64,000 bases of DNA from Homarus americanus (GCF_018991925.1 NW_024727857.1:650001-714000), one strand, 5' to 3'. Positions 35,288 through 47,998 are shown, numbered from the stretch's first letter. Notes: a model not told the origin generated them from the sequence alone. Numbers and translations are program-made.

Positions 35288-35590
35288 AGGTCTAAAAGTT
35301 CAAAGGTCAGAGGTCACAGCTTTTAAAATATATGACCACCAGGTATAAATGAGGTCAGAGGTCATAGCTTTAAAAAAATATATGACCACCAGGTATAAAT
35401 TAGGTCAGAGGTCATAGCTTTAAAAAAATATATGATCACCAGGTATAAATTAGGTCAGAGGTCATAGCTTTAAAAAAATATATGACCACCAGGTATTAAA
35501 TGAGGTCAGAGGTCATAGCTTTAAAAAAATATATGACCACCAGGTATTAAATGAGGTCAGAGGTTCATAGCTTAAAAAAAATATATCACC
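35288..35590. repeat. 50-bp minisatellite, 6 copies, with DR1 sites
   Basis: Each unit carries AGGTCA-G-AGGTCA, a textbook nuclear-receptor DR1, at 35304, 35352, 35402, 35452 and 35503. The sixth (35554) is broken by an inserted T. The rest of the unit is TAGCTTTAAAAAAATATATG and ACCACCAGGTATAAAT. Confidence 0.95.
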
Positions 35591-36220
35591 TGCCTAGAGT
35601 ACAGGTTAATCACCACAACCCTTATACCTATAAATTCTTCAGATACATCAGGGGAAATTATTGTTTTAGTTCTGTGTGTTAATGCGATGTTATAAAAAAG
35701 GTATAGATCTATAATTAACGAAAAACTAATATCCGTTTTTAATGTGATACAATCCTCGGAGGGGGAAGGATGGTGTCCAGGGGCAGTTATAGCTTTGAGC
35801 GGCTGGTTTTAATGATGACACAGGTAACATAATTAGTGGCGTAATTACACAGGTGCTGGATGATAGAGTGGAGGGATAATGTTGTGTAATTAGATCAATG
35901 CCGTCATGGATGTCTTCATGTGATCTTGTTTAATGTTGTGTTGTGTTGCTATTTATGTCGTATTCCAATTGTCGTTTTCTTATGTAATTCTTCTCTCATT
36001 TATCTTATTTTGTATTATTATTAAATTATTCATTATTAATTGTGTTGGTAATATATTTTGTCATATATGAAGAAAAACAAACAGGTTGTGGATGTATTTG
36101 TGAGTTTAAATGAAAAAAAAAATCTTTGGTCTTTGGGATTAAACCTGGATTTAATGAGTGTCGATCGAAGGTGATATCCGCTGATTGGCAAAGTCAAATG
36201 GACCTTGTGTTTACTGAGCC
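35591..36220. other. Unique AT-rich sequence
   Basis: No gene recognised. Confidence 0.5.
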
Positions 36221-36510
36221 TTTCTCCCCTCCTCGTTCTTCTTATTCATTTCCTTTTCTTCTTACTCCTTCTGTTTCTCCACCGCTTTCGTCCCTTCTCT
36301 CCTCCTCCTATTTCTCCTCCTCCTTCCTCTTCTTGCTCCTACTCCTCCCCAACTCCTCCTCCCCCTCCTCCTATGCCTCCCTCCTCCTACCCTTATAACC
36401 CTACTCATCCTCCTTTGCTTATTCCTCATTTGCTTCCTCCTCCTCGTTCTCCTTCCAACTCCCCTTCTCTCCTTCTTCCCTTCCTCTCCTCCTCTTCCTC
36501 CTCCCGTTAT
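36221..36510. repeat. C/T-rich low-complexity tract
   Basis: TCC- and CTT-rich for about 290 bp on the + strand. Pro/Ser/Leu-rich frames over it are not genes. Confidence 0.9.
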
Positions 36511-36699
36511 ATACTGCTGGTGTATTCTGCAAGGCTTCGGGATATTGCCTGGGATTGAAAATTCATGGGGCATCTATGACCTATTTATTTTATTCCCACG
36601 TCGAGACCCTGAACCATCTCAATAAATAAGAGTTAAAAAAATGTTGATCTTAACTCGAAGTTCAGGATTTCGGGAACGGTCAAAAGTATCTATTTTTTT

Positions 36700-36760
36700 G
36701 GGTGGGGTGGGGTGGGGTGGGGTGGGTTTTGTTTTGTGTGGGGTGGGGGTGGGGGTGGGT
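36700..36760 (+). repeat. GGGGT pentanucleotide run, G-quadruplex prone
   Basis: Five consecutive GGGT/GGGGT units, a T-rich gap, then GGGGTGGGGGTGGGGGTGGG. Both halves alone satisfy the four-G-tract pattern. Confidence 0.93.
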
Positions 36761-37010
36761 TCGAGAAGCTGTAGATTAAAGCGATATCAAGAGGAAATGT
36801 TTTCTTTAGCTCTTGTTTTTATTTTTATGTAGATTGGATCAAGAGGAAACGTTCTGTTGCGTATATTTTATTTTTAACTACAATATATTACCTTCAACGT
36901 TTTTTTTACGCTTCTTCATAATAAACTACGACATATAAATAAATAAATGTTCATCCAAATTAAAAAAAAACTTGTTAATGTGTTTTCGTTTCTTTATCAT
37001 ATACATCAAG

Positions 37011-37117
<107 letters not shown>

Positions 37118-37353
37118 CAGGAAAAGTTTAATTAATTCTTATTTGTTGTTGACTTTGAAATTGTGAACAGAAAGTGAATTTCATTAATGTGTTTCAGCCA
37201 CGATATCAGGTTTCCTATTACAGATAATGTTATATTCACGGAGAAAGTTTAGTTTATATGATGTCTAGTTATAAATGTCAGATATGTCAGGAGGAAAGAT
37301 AGTTTTATTGTAATTCGTTCCTCGTCGTGAGGGTTAATAAGCAGTGAGTGAGA

Positions 37354-37394
37354 ACATACATACATACATACATACATACATACATACATACATA
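37354..37394. repeat. (ACAT)10 microsatellite
   Basis: Perfect tetranucleotide run. Confidence 0.96.
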
Positions 37395-37488
37395 GGGAGA
37401 ATACTAGATAATTCAGGGAGTTTTGCGTGCTCTGTCACCCTTGGCAATGTAAGGGAGAGTATTTGCTTTGTCAGATGTGGTTGAAACA

Positions 37489-37670
37489 GCGACGTCAAAA
37501 GGAGGACATATCACCCTTCTGACACCACAAGGAGAAAATGTAAATCCCAACTGGTGTCACAGGGAGATTATAGCCCATCCCCTGTGTCGACAACACAGAG
37601 AAATGATATAACTGCTGACGTCATAGGGAGATAGTAACACCCCGGTGACGTCACAGGGAGATAGTGTGAC
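37489..37670. repeat. 30-35 bp degenerate minisatellite with CRE palindromes
   Basis: About six diverged units starting TGACGTCA, TGACACCA, TGTCAC or TGTCGACA, then an AGGGAGATAGT-type segment. The last two units carry the exact palindrome TGACGTCA at 37616 and 37646, 30 bp apart. Confidence 0.85.
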
Positions 37671-37963
37671 AAGTGGTGTGGAAGGGAGTAACTCGTTGTG
37701 TTAATGGCGGGGCCGGACATGGGATTTGGGGGAGGGGGGAGGTGAGGATTATTGATGACGTACACACAGCAGATAGTGGACCCCGAGATGTATGTGGCGT
37801 CTGTGATAACACTGTGAGGCGTACGGCGCTATCCTGGGAGGGTCCACACACACACAGAGGAAAGGAAGGAAAGGATCTTATCACAGTAAAACCTTCGTGC
37901 ACTTCCAAGCTATTTTAGCCACCATGTTTCTATCGTAGCTTAAGTGAGTCCAGTTAACAGAAG

Positions 37964-38068
37964 ACCTAACCTAACCTACCCTAACCTAACCTAACCTAAC
38001 CTAACCTACCCTAACCTAACCTAGCCTAACCTAACCTAACCTAACCTAACCTACCCTAACCTAACCTA
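37964..38068 (-). repeat. Interstitial CCTAA (TTAGG) telomere-type repeat
   Basis: About 21 CCTAA units with occasional CCCTA and CCTAG variants; the G-rich strand is the minus strand. Embedded in unique DNA. Confidence 0.95.
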
Positions 38069-38385
38069 TGTCCAGGAAATACATCCACTCAGTCAGATAC
38101 ATAATCCAGTCACCAATCATGGGGAAAAACTTAACTTACTAATCATTGAGAGTCATTCCTAGTCTGGTAAATAAACTGATCCTTAATTACAGGTATTACA
38201 GGTAAATCCAGGTGCGATGAGGAGGTGGGTGTTGGTATACAAGTAAATGCGTAGGTTATCAAGTGTGTGGCTGACTGAGATATGATGTGGTTTCTGTCTC
38301 TAATTTTAAGATAATTTTTTGTAGGATGTTTGACAAACTTTCTTGTTTGTGTTGTTAAAAGAAATAACCGTTTAGAAAATATAAA

Positions 38386-38520
38386 AGTTTGTTGTTATTA
38401 GTTGTTGTTGTTGTTGTTGTTAATGTTCTTGTTGTTGTTATTAGTTGTTGTTGTCGTTGTTATTAGTGTTGTTGTTAATGTTCTTGTTCTTGTTGTTAAT
38501 GTTCTTGTTGTTGTTGTTGT
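38386..38520. repeat. GTT trinucleotide repeat
   Basis: Imperfect GTT array with GTTCTT and TTATTA variants. Confidence 0.93.
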
Positions 38521-39134
<614 letters not shown>

Positions 39135-39494
39135 ATATTATTATCCAGGAAAACTTCAACATAATTTATTCCCAAATTTACAAACAAAATAATTTATCTT
39201 TTTTTTATCATCTAATTTAGGGAGGCACCAACGAATGGCTATAATCCGGTCATTAATTAGCCATAATGGAATTGGCAATTTCTGTTAATGAGTTGACTCT
39301 TTGTAGGGCTTTACCTGGAAAAAACCGTAGCAGTGTGAAGCTGTTCCATGACGTAACACGTAATTAGTGATGGTTAATGAGTATACATGTTATGCTTATA
39401 AGAACAAATATATACGTGTTGAATTATGGATGTTGTTTATTGTATTGTATTGTGAATGTTTTTTATATGTATGGTGTCTGTGGAAATATGATTC

Positions 39495-39544
<50 letters not shown>

Positions 39545-40268
39545 CTAATTCACCTATAAACACAAAATCCTTCTTAGAATCCAAGACCAACTCACTATAC
39601 AACTTAAGCATCAAGTTGACTAGAAAATCAACGTTTTGGGAATCGGGCTAAAAATCTGTAGAATTTAATATATGTGGTTATTGGTGATAAATCCTTCAGG
39701 CCATTATTGAACCGAACGATCCCTATTCTCGCCTCTTGATCCCTCATAAGTCGGCATCTCACTGAAACCTCGGAACACGAGTTATGATTCAAACTCGGTG
39801 ATATAAGCGTTGATGTGTTATTTAGTTATCTGATTTCCTCCTCCTTCCTCCTCCTCCTCCCTCCTCCTCCTCCCTCCTCCCTCCCTCCTCCTCCCCCAGG
39901 TGACACAAAAAGCAGTGATGGTAATTGTTATTAATAAAACACCTGCGGAAATATTGGTGGAATTATTAGTTGTTAAGTCATGGCTGCTGGTATCTAGGTC
40001 ATGTCAATAACACACACGACCTTGTTTACCAGTTTTAGGGTGTTATTGGTCGTCTTTTGTACAGTAAATTTGTAATATTTTTAAAAGTAGGTCAAACGTT
40101 TTTTTTTCTCACTGTTTTGGTCATAATGCAAACATAGTATTTTTTTTTTTTTACCTTTGATGTTAATAATTCATATAAATTATTTTTGTTTTAACATTTG
40201 ATAGCATAAACTAATTGTGATTTTATCATTTCATCAAAAAAAAATGTATTTACCATGTCACTTTCTAA
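39135..40268. other. Mostly unique AT-rich sequence
   Basis: Holds (CT)22 at 39499-39542 and an imperfect CCT run at 39837-39898. No gene recognised. Confidence 0.5.
39499..39542. repeat. (CT)22 microsatellite
   Basis: Perfect CT run. Confidence 0.97.
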
Positions 40269-40366
40269 GGTGACGTCAAGTAGTTTATAAAGATGTCACA
40301 TCATTAAGAATAAAAACAAAGTGACATCAAGTAGTTTATGAGGATGTCACAGCAGTAAGAATAAAT
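40269..40366. repeat. Two-copy 51-bp repeat with CRE-like site
   Basis: Two units starting TGACGTCAAGTAGTTTAT (40271) and TGACATCAAGTAGTTTAT (40322), each followed by GATGTCAC and AGAATAAA. Direct and inverted TGACRTC half-sites occur in both copies. Confidence 0.85.
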
Positions 40367-40581
40367 AGCCAAATGAAGAGACTTTTTAGATGACCTTAAT
40401 TCGAGCCGCCCTGCAATATAGCGAGACGGGGCTTCCAAGACAAAAACAATTGTAAGCTCTAGTTGCATTTTCGAGCGACAAACGATATTATATGACCGCC
40501 AAAGATGCACAAGAAGTTTCCGCGGTGTCGATATTTCTCCAAGACGGTGGAAAATAGTTCTTGATATTTGGTCTGTGAGTT

Positions 40582-41120
40582 CGTGAGGAGGGGTAGGGAG
40601 GTGTAGGGGTGTGTCGGGAGGTGTGGGGGTGTGTCGGGAGGTGTGGGGGTGTGTAGAGAGATGAGTGTGGTAAGGTGTGGGGGTGTAAGGTGGTGTGGGG
40701 TGTGCGTAGGGAAATGTGGAGTGGTGTATGGAAGTGTGGTGAGATGCAGAAATGTGTTAGAAAAGTGTGGAAAGGTGTAGGGATGTGTGTATAGGGTAGG
40801 GATGTGTGTGGAATTTTAGGGTGATGTACCAAGGCATAGTCAGGTGTGAGAAAAGAGATGTGGCAATATCGGCGAGAATGTAAGGATGTGTCAGTGAGGT
40901 GAAAGTAGGTGCCAGAGAGGTGTCAGTAAGGTGTCAGAGATGTGTAGGGAGATGTCATTAGGTGGTGTCAGAGAGGTAGGTGGTGGAGGAGATGTCGGAT
41001 GTCAACGAGGTGGAGCAAGTTATCGAAGAGGTGTAGGGAAGTGTCAGACAGGTGTAGGGAAGTGTCAGACAGGTGTAGGAGGTCCCAGGTGTCAGAGGGA
41101 AGTGTCAAGTGTCAGAACAT
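40582..41120. repeat. Degenerate G-rich minisatellite (GGTGTGGG / GGTGTCAG units)
   Basis: Short variable units such as AGGTGTGGGGGTGTGT in the first half and GGTGTCAGAGAG or GTGTAGGGAAGTGTCAGACA in the second. Confidence 0.8.
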
Positions 41121-41220
41121 CAACCAGGAGGTGAGGATCATCTTCACCTCTGACCACTAATAGGATTACCGTCTCTCAACACCTGGTACTGTCACACAAG
41201 CTGTCTCCTCCTCCTCGGCT

Positions 41221-41393
41221 GGGAGACAGACAGACAGAGATATAGACAGACTTATAGAGAGATATACAGGGACAAAAGGTAGAAAGAGATAAACAAACAG
41301 AGGAATAGACAGGCAGACAGAAAAGAGAAATATATAGACAGACAGAAGGAAGGGAGAGAAACAGACAAACTGACAGACACCCAAAAGTAAAGG

Positions 41394-41395
<2 letters not shown>
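41221..41395. repeat. CAGA-rich tract
   Basis: Imperfect AGAC/CAGA tetranucleotides. Confidence 0.8.

Positions 41396-41445
<50 letters not shown>
41396..41445. repeat. (GA)25 microsatellite
   Basis: Perfect GA run. Confidence 0.97.
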
Positions 41446-41447
<2 letters not shown>

Positions 41448-41673
41448 AGAATCTAACCCAAACTAAAATCAATTCGGGCATTATACTGTAATACGTAATT
41501 AATGACTGAATGAATAAAACTTCCCAGTAAACATAGAGAATTAGCACAGGTAACCATGCCGTATGTAACAGCATTATTTGTTAATTATACATTGTAATAG
41601 GAAGATACAAGGGAGGTTGGGATTGACTTCTAATAAAGGGGGTTGTAATATTTAGGTAATTTTAATGAAAGAG

Positions 41674-41924
41674 AAGACAGAAAGATAGACAGATACTCAC
41701 AGACAGATACACTCACAGACACTTACAGACAGACAGTTACAGACAGACACACTCGGACAGACAGACACACTTATAGACAGATACACTCACAGATACACAC
41801 TCACAGACACACTCACAGACACACTCACAGACAGACACTTACAGACAGATACACTTATAGTACACTCACAGACAGACACTTACAGACAGACTCTCACAGA
41901 CAGACACACTCACAGACAGACGCG
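41674..41924. repeat. CAGACAGACACTCA-type repeat
   Basis: Irregular array of ACAGAC, ACTCAC and GATACAC units. Confidence 0.88.
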
Positions 41925-42000
41925 TTCTTTTATGATTATAGATACGGTCTTGATATGTGGGGAATAATCGTCCAATTAATCTCCTTTATCCCCTCGATTC

Positions 42001-42375
42001 GTCTTCTTTTATTATATTTTTTCTTTGTCATTTTCATCTTCTTTTATTTCTTCTTCTTTTTCGTCTTAGTCTTTTTTCTCCTATTTTTTTTTTCATTTCT
42101 TCATTTTTTTTTTTTTAGTTTCTTCTTCAAAACCTTTAAATCCTTTTATTTCTTTTGTCGTCTGCAACTAATCTCCTTATTCCTTGCTCTCACCTCCTCC
42201 TCCTGTTCTTCCTCCTGTTCTTCCTCCTTCTCCTTCCCCTTCCCACCTCCTTCTTCCCACCTCCTCCTCCTCCCCACCTCCACTCCTCCTCTCACCTCCC
42301 TCCCTCCTCTCCTACCTCTCCCTCTCCCTACCTCCTCTACCTCCTCTTCCTCCCCTACCTCCTCTTCATCCTTCT
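42001..42375. repeat. Pyrimidine-rich tract
   Basis: T-rich at first, then CTCC-rich. Pro/Ser/Leu frames are translations of the tract. Confidence 0.88.
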
Positions 42376-42571
42376 CCATTTTCTACGTTAAAACGAAAAA
42401 AATGAAAAAGATCAGGTGTAACTCTTATATTTTCTCCGTCATGACACCACCACCACCACCACCACCTACAGCTCCCCGTATCAACACCCTTCACTTCTGC
42501 TGCTCTCCTGCGGGGTTTTTCTCCTGTAGATGCATTGGACTTTCTCATCTTCATTTTTGTCCCCTTCTCCA

Positions 42572-42740
42572 CTGCACACACTTTGTCCTTCTCACAGCAC
42601 CACACTTTGTCCTTCTCACTGCACCACACTTTGTCCTTCTCACAGCACCACACTTTGTCCTTCTCACAGCACCACACTTTGTCCTTCTCACAGCACCACA
42701 CTTTGTCCTTCTCACAGCACCACACTTTGTCTTTCTCACA
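42572..42740. repeat. 24-bp minisatellite, 7 copies
   Basis: Unit CAGCACCACACTTTGTCCTT then CTCA. A length divisible by three keeps several frames open on both strands (e.g. RRTKCGAV on the minus). Copies are almost identical, so it is recent. Confidence 0.94.
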
Positions 42741-42849
42741 TGATAGATTTTCTTGGTTTTTCCTTATTTTCTTATGGATTTTTCCTCTTTGACTTAAGGT
42801 ACCCTCTCCCCCCTCCTCAACCCCCATCCCCTTCCCCCATTCAAATTGT

Positions 42850-43130
42850 CCTTTTTTAGGGGTGGGGGAGAGGGGGGGAATTTTTGCTATTTTGTTCTTT
42901 AACTGAATTTCCTTCTCTTTATTTTAGGGGGGGGGGGAGGAGAGGATATACTGTATCATGCTATTATTTCCTCTAGAACCTGACTATTTTATTTTTACGG
43001 GGGGAGAGAATTTTTTTTTGGGGGGGTGGGATTTCTCGGTCTTGGTCTTTAACATTTCAATTTTCCTTTAGGAGGGGAAGAAAAACCATAACTTTTTTCC
43101 TTCAATAATCTGACTTTATCTTAAGCAAGT
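42850..43130. repeat. Degenerate repeat of T-rich tract plus G run
   Basis: Three to four units of the form CTTTAAC...TTCCTTTAG followed by G7-G12. Each resembles a splice acceptor followed by poly-G, but no frame supports exons. Confidence 0.65.
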
Positions 43131-44131
43131 TTTTATTTATTCTCTGCTTCTTGTCTTCGGTCTTCCTGTGACATAATTCAGCATCTGTGAGTGCAGCAGC
43201 GAGGAGAGGCACTGTATGTAGTCTGTTCTCTTTTGTCTGTCTTTCTTCGTTTTCTTCTTAATTTTGTTCGTGTCCTTCTGCTTCTCATATTATTATTATT
43301 ATCAGCAGCAGAAGTAGTAGCAGTAGTAGTAGTATTCATTTCTTTTCTTTCTTCCTCATTTCATTTTCATTATTCTTCATTTTCTCCCTATCTTCCTTCG
43401 TCTAATCCTTCCTTTCCTTCTTTCATCTTCTCACTCGTACACTTACGCTCTAGTCGCCACCGTAAGGGCCAGCGTACATCACCTGCCTCACACCTTGGTG
43501 CTGGTGACACTGCCTGAGAGGGATGTGGCCACAGGTGGTGAAGCCGCATGGTGACGCTCACGGACCTATCTTACCCCACCACCACACCTGGGTAGGGAGA
43601 GAGAGAGAGAGAGAGAGATGAGGGTGGGAGGTAAAAAGGTGAGGAGGGGGGAAGAGAAAGGGAGGATAAGTGGAAAGAGGGGTAAGAAGAGCGAGTAGGA
43701 AAAGGACAGGGATGGCAGGAAAGGCGATAAAAAGAGAGACAGAAGCATTATAAAAACAGAAAGACAATCACACGAATTTCAAAAACGAAATTAAAGAAGA
43801 AAATGCAAGAGCGATCAAGAAATAATCACTAGCAGTATTTAAACCACACTAGAATAAAAAAAAATAAGTCTCCCTCATTCGGTAAAATCGTGTCTTCCTC
43901 AGGATCAGGGAACGTGTTAAGTAGTCTGACTAAACACAGGTGAAAGTCATTAATTTTGGGGGGTAGGAATTTCTCTCCCAATCTCCTCATGCTTCCAAAA
44001 AAATTTAACCATTAAGCTACCGACTGAAAGGGATTAGTGGTGTGACCTGGAGGAGTGGGAGGCTGGAGAGGAGATAGTTAATGAGTCAGGTGACTGGCCA
44101 GGTGAGTGTTACCTGAGAGGAATAGAGGAGG
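43131..44131. other. Mostly unique sequence, no gene seen
   Basis: A short GA run (43598-43618) lies next to purine-rich sequence. Donor-like CAGGTGAGT at 44099 has no supporting frame. Confidence 0.45.
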
Positions 44132-44356
<225 letters not shown>

Positions 44357-44448
44357 CCAACCAATCAAAGATTTCATGAGCAGTTGACCTCCATAACACA
44401 CCTTATCACGTTATATCCGCCCCTCATAATCATTACCTTCTCTCAGTT

Positions 44449-44484
44449 CCTCGTTTATTGCCAGTTTGCTTCCCATAAACGAGG
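44449..44484. repeat. Perfect 10-bp inverted repeat
   Basis: CCTCGTTTAT (44449-44458) and ATAAACGAGG (44475-44484) flank a 16-nt loop. No T run follows, and pol II DNA would not use it as a terminator. Confidence 0.75.
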
Positions 44485-44548
44485 AGCTGGGCTGAGCTGG
44501 ATATTGCTAGGGAATGTGAATATTGGATATGTTTGGCCAGACCTCCCT

Positions 44549-44606
44549 CTCCCCTCACCCCCCTCACCCCCCTCACCCCCTCCTCACCCCCTCACCCTCA
44601 CCCCCC
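44549..44606. repeat. CTCACCCC repeat
   Basis: 8-9 bp C-rich units. Confidence 0.9.
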
Positions 44607-44770
44607 CTTCTCTAGCCCTTGCTTGTCATTCCGTTTTGCAGTGCATTTTTTTCCTTATCTTATAGAGTGAACAGTAATTTTTTGGGGTGTCCCTTGCTAT
44701 TTTGTGAGACAGTCCTGTTGTCATGCAATATAATGGGCAGTAAACCAGCCAAAGAAACAAGAATATGTAA

Positions 44771-44833
44771 CTCTCTCTCTGTCTGTCTGTCTCTCTGTCT
44801 GTCTGTCTCTCTGTCTGTCTGTCTCTCTGTCTA
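44771..44833. repeat. CTCT/CTGT array with 16-bp period
   Basis: CTCTCTGTCTGTCTGT repeated about four times. Confidence 0.92.
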
Positions 44834-45280
44834 TCAGCACCATAACTCAAGTTTTAATGGACTCAGAACGTCCAAATTTAATAAATATGACCGTGATTGA
44901 TTGACCTTCCTGTACGCTGTTTTATTTCCCTGGTCAAAGATTAATATCACCTGTACTACTTTATATCAGTAAACACAAATATACACCATTATTAACCCTA
45001 TTTCCTCTATTAAATAATTACTTAATAATTCCCTAAAATCATCACCATAAAGATATACATCATAATAATATACATTTATATACATTTTATATACATTTAT
45101 ATATACAGTATATCAGAGTTAATAGTAGAGGTCAGGATGGTCACAGTGGTTAATGACGTCGTTAGTTCCAGGTATCACAGTCATTAACTCTATGACAGGT
45201 GTTATTAGTACTATTAATCTCCCAGGTGTGTTGTGTTGGACTAGTGATCTTTGTTATTATCACCGGGCCTCTTGATGGTG
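44834..45280. other. Unique AT-rich sequence
   Basis: TATATACATTTATATA-type runs near 45060-45115. No gene recognised. Confidence 0.5.
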
Positions 45281-45495
45281 TGGGAGGGGGGGAAGGGGTG
45301 GGGAGGGCAGGGGTGGAGGGAGGAAAGGGGGAAGAGCAGGGTGGGGAGGGAAGGGGTGAGCAGGGGTAGGGAGGGAAGGGGTGTGAGTAGGGGGTGAGGG
45401 AGGGAAGGATGGGGGAGGGAAGGGGGGTGAGGGTGAGGAGGGGGTGAGGGAGGGAAGGGTGTGAGGGAGGGAAAGGGGTGAGGAAGGGAAGTGGA
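45281..45495 (+). repeat. G-rich minisatellite (GGGAAGGGGTGA units)
   Basis: About 215 bp of GAGGGAGGGAAGGGGTGAG-type units. Many G3-G4 tracts make it G-quadruplex prone. Confidence 0.9.
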
Positions 45496-46100
45496 TGTTG
45501 ATTATGAAGTAATTATAATGAAGACCTATAATGTTCCCTGACTCAGTTATGATGGAGACTGTTAGAGGGAAATGGTCACACACACACACACGTACAGTCC
45601 CTCAGTGTTACCAGGACAGTATACAGTGTTAGTTTCTCAGTGTTACCATGTTGAAGAATCAGTATGTGAGATCCGGCATACAGCGCCCCTCCCCCTCCCC
45701 CCTCATGTCTTTATATATCATGAGCACTTTCCTTGTTTATTCTACTCTGCTATAGCTTAGGAGGTTACATATATAATATAGGTACACACTATGTTATATA
45801 CACCGCTTAGGTTAATAGTTACTGACGCCCTCGTGACTTCCCGGAATAAAACAATCCGAAACAGAGTGATAGACTGCTATGTTTTGTCAATATTTATAGG
45901 AATGTCAATCACTGGTGGAAATTCATTTAAATATCCCTCATGTCAAGTAAATATTCATATATTTAGAATATATGCATGAAATAAAGATAACTAAATGGAT
46001 GGGTGTTATATAGGTCGTTTGTTAAAATATTTCTTTTCATAGAATTCCTCATTTGAATGTATACGACAGCCATATGTTTATTCTATACTGATTAATTGAC

Positions 46101-46106
46101 ATACAG

Positions 46107-46184
<78 letters not shown>

Positions 46185-46214
46185 ACACACACACTTACAC
46201 ACACACAGACACAC

Positions 46215-46288
<74 letters not shown>
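46101..46288. repeat. (ATAC)n/(AC)n compound microsatellite, 188 bp
   Basis: AC array with CTTAC and AGAC interruptions. Confidence 0.97.
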
Positions 46289-46291
<3 letters not shown>

Positions 46292-46567
46292 TATGGATAT
46301 GGTCGATAATATTCATCATTTAAACATATAAAAAAAAGGAATTTGAATATAGGGATCATATAGCGAGTCAGACATATTTAAAGCAACAAAATAACACTAA
46401 AACCTGTGTGAAATATTGGTAAGAACGACCTTGTGCCCCATGACTCGTGTTTAATGGCTGTATGACAAGACACCTTAAAAGCATTGGTCTTAAAATGATA
46501 TGGAGTAAGACCCTCTTTGGTAAGTGGGTATTAAGTTATTTATGAAACTGTTGTGGAGACCCTGACA

Positions 46568-46756
<189 letters not shown>

Positions 46757-47059
46757 CATTATTTTCTGAGTTTTTTGTGTGTGTGTGTGTGTATTCCACT
46801 ACAATTATTGGCCAGGTAAGCGTTACATAAGCTTTAATTAAACACCTTAATCAGCTTAAAGGTTTAATTTACCTCATTTGTCCACCACCTGCCGGTAATA
46901 TCCTAATCATAAGTGTTTATCTGCCTAAATTATATCATTAATAATTGTCATGAGATATACACACACATATACCCATGATTACTATACAACTGTTAGTAAG
47001 GTATTGTTGTGTAGTATATCACCCCTGGCTTACATACCCTCGCCCATACAACACACTCA

Positions 47060-47401
47060 CCATGTCCATACAGCATACTTACCATACAGCATACTTACCA
47101 TACAGCATACTTACCATACAGCATACTTACCATACAACATACTTACCATACAGCATACTTACCATACAGCATATTTACCATACAACATACTTACCATACA
47201 GCATACTTACCATACAGCATACTTACCATATACCATATTTACCATACAGCATACTTACCATACAGCATACTTACCATACAGCATACTTACCATACAGCAT
47301 ACTTACCATACAGCATATTTACCATACAGCATACTTACCATACAGCAATACAGCATACTTACCATACAACATACTTACCATACAGCATACTTACCATACA
47401 G
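47060..47401. repeat. 16-bp minisatellite, about 20 copies
   Basis: Unit CAGCATACTTACCATA with three variants (CAACATACTT, CAGCATATTT, TACCATATTT). One insertion of six bases lies near 47344. The Tyr/Leu/Thr-rich + frame over it is repeat translation. Confidence 0.95.
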
Positions 47402-47796
47402 ATTTATGTATATTTAAAAGCACAGGAATTTCCATAAAATAAATAGAAATGTAAATAAATCTTTATTACTAATACCTTAACTTTATCATATAAACATAGA
47501 AATTATAGAACTTTAGTCTTGTAACATAGATATCAACAGAAATGTGTCTATATGTCACTTAACTATATCCAAATACATGTCAATTGTGTTTTCCTCCCGT
47601 TCCCGACACTGCTGCTGCTTGCCTCACCATGTCCAAACATACATAAATTCACCCTTTTCCTCTGGTCTTCATTTGGTAATCATCGGAAACTATTGACTCA
47701 AAGTTAAAACAGCAGGCGACGTCCTCAACAATTTCAACAGTAATTTCTGTAAAGCCAACAACAAATGTTTCATCAGCTTTGTTTGTCGATAGTCGT
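47402..47796. other. Unique AT-rich sequence
   Basis: No feature recognised. Confidence 0.5.
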
Positions 47797-47822
47797 GAGA
47801 GAGAGAGAGAGAGAGAGAGATC
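47797..47822. repeat. (GA)12 microsatellite
   Basis: Short GA run. Confidence 0.93.
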
Positions 47823-47825
47823 TTA

Positions 47826-47925
47826 TTCCCTTGAATTATCGTACTCAAGGGGCTAGTCATCGTACTAGAAGAGGTTAAGTCATCGTAATCAAAGGGTTAA
47901 ACCATTTTATTCAAGGTTTTGTAAG
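47826..47925 (+). repeat. Decayed ~22-bp dispersed repeat (CTCAAGG family)
   Basis: Four diverged units of the form CATCGTACTCAAGGGGTTAA, related to copies near 16325-16480 (opposite strand) and 38938-38995. Confidence 0.6.
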
Positions 47926-47998
47926 AAAACTTGGAGGCGTTGGAGGTAAGCTTAAGAAACGATTACATAAACATTCTCAGTTTACTGTCATTGCGAGA

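Noticed and set aside
41955..42743. 262-codon Phe/Ser/Leu/Pro frame
   Set aside because: Reads through a pyrimidine-rich tract and then the 24-bp minisatellite; no domain or codon signal.
44009..44019. A-box-like TAGCTTAATGG on the minus strand
   Set aside because: No B box within a usable distance, so not called as tRNA or SINE.
46950..47442. 155-codon Tyr/Leu/Thr-rich frames
   Set aside because: Two frames of the same 16-bp array are both open, the signature of a repeat rather than a gene.
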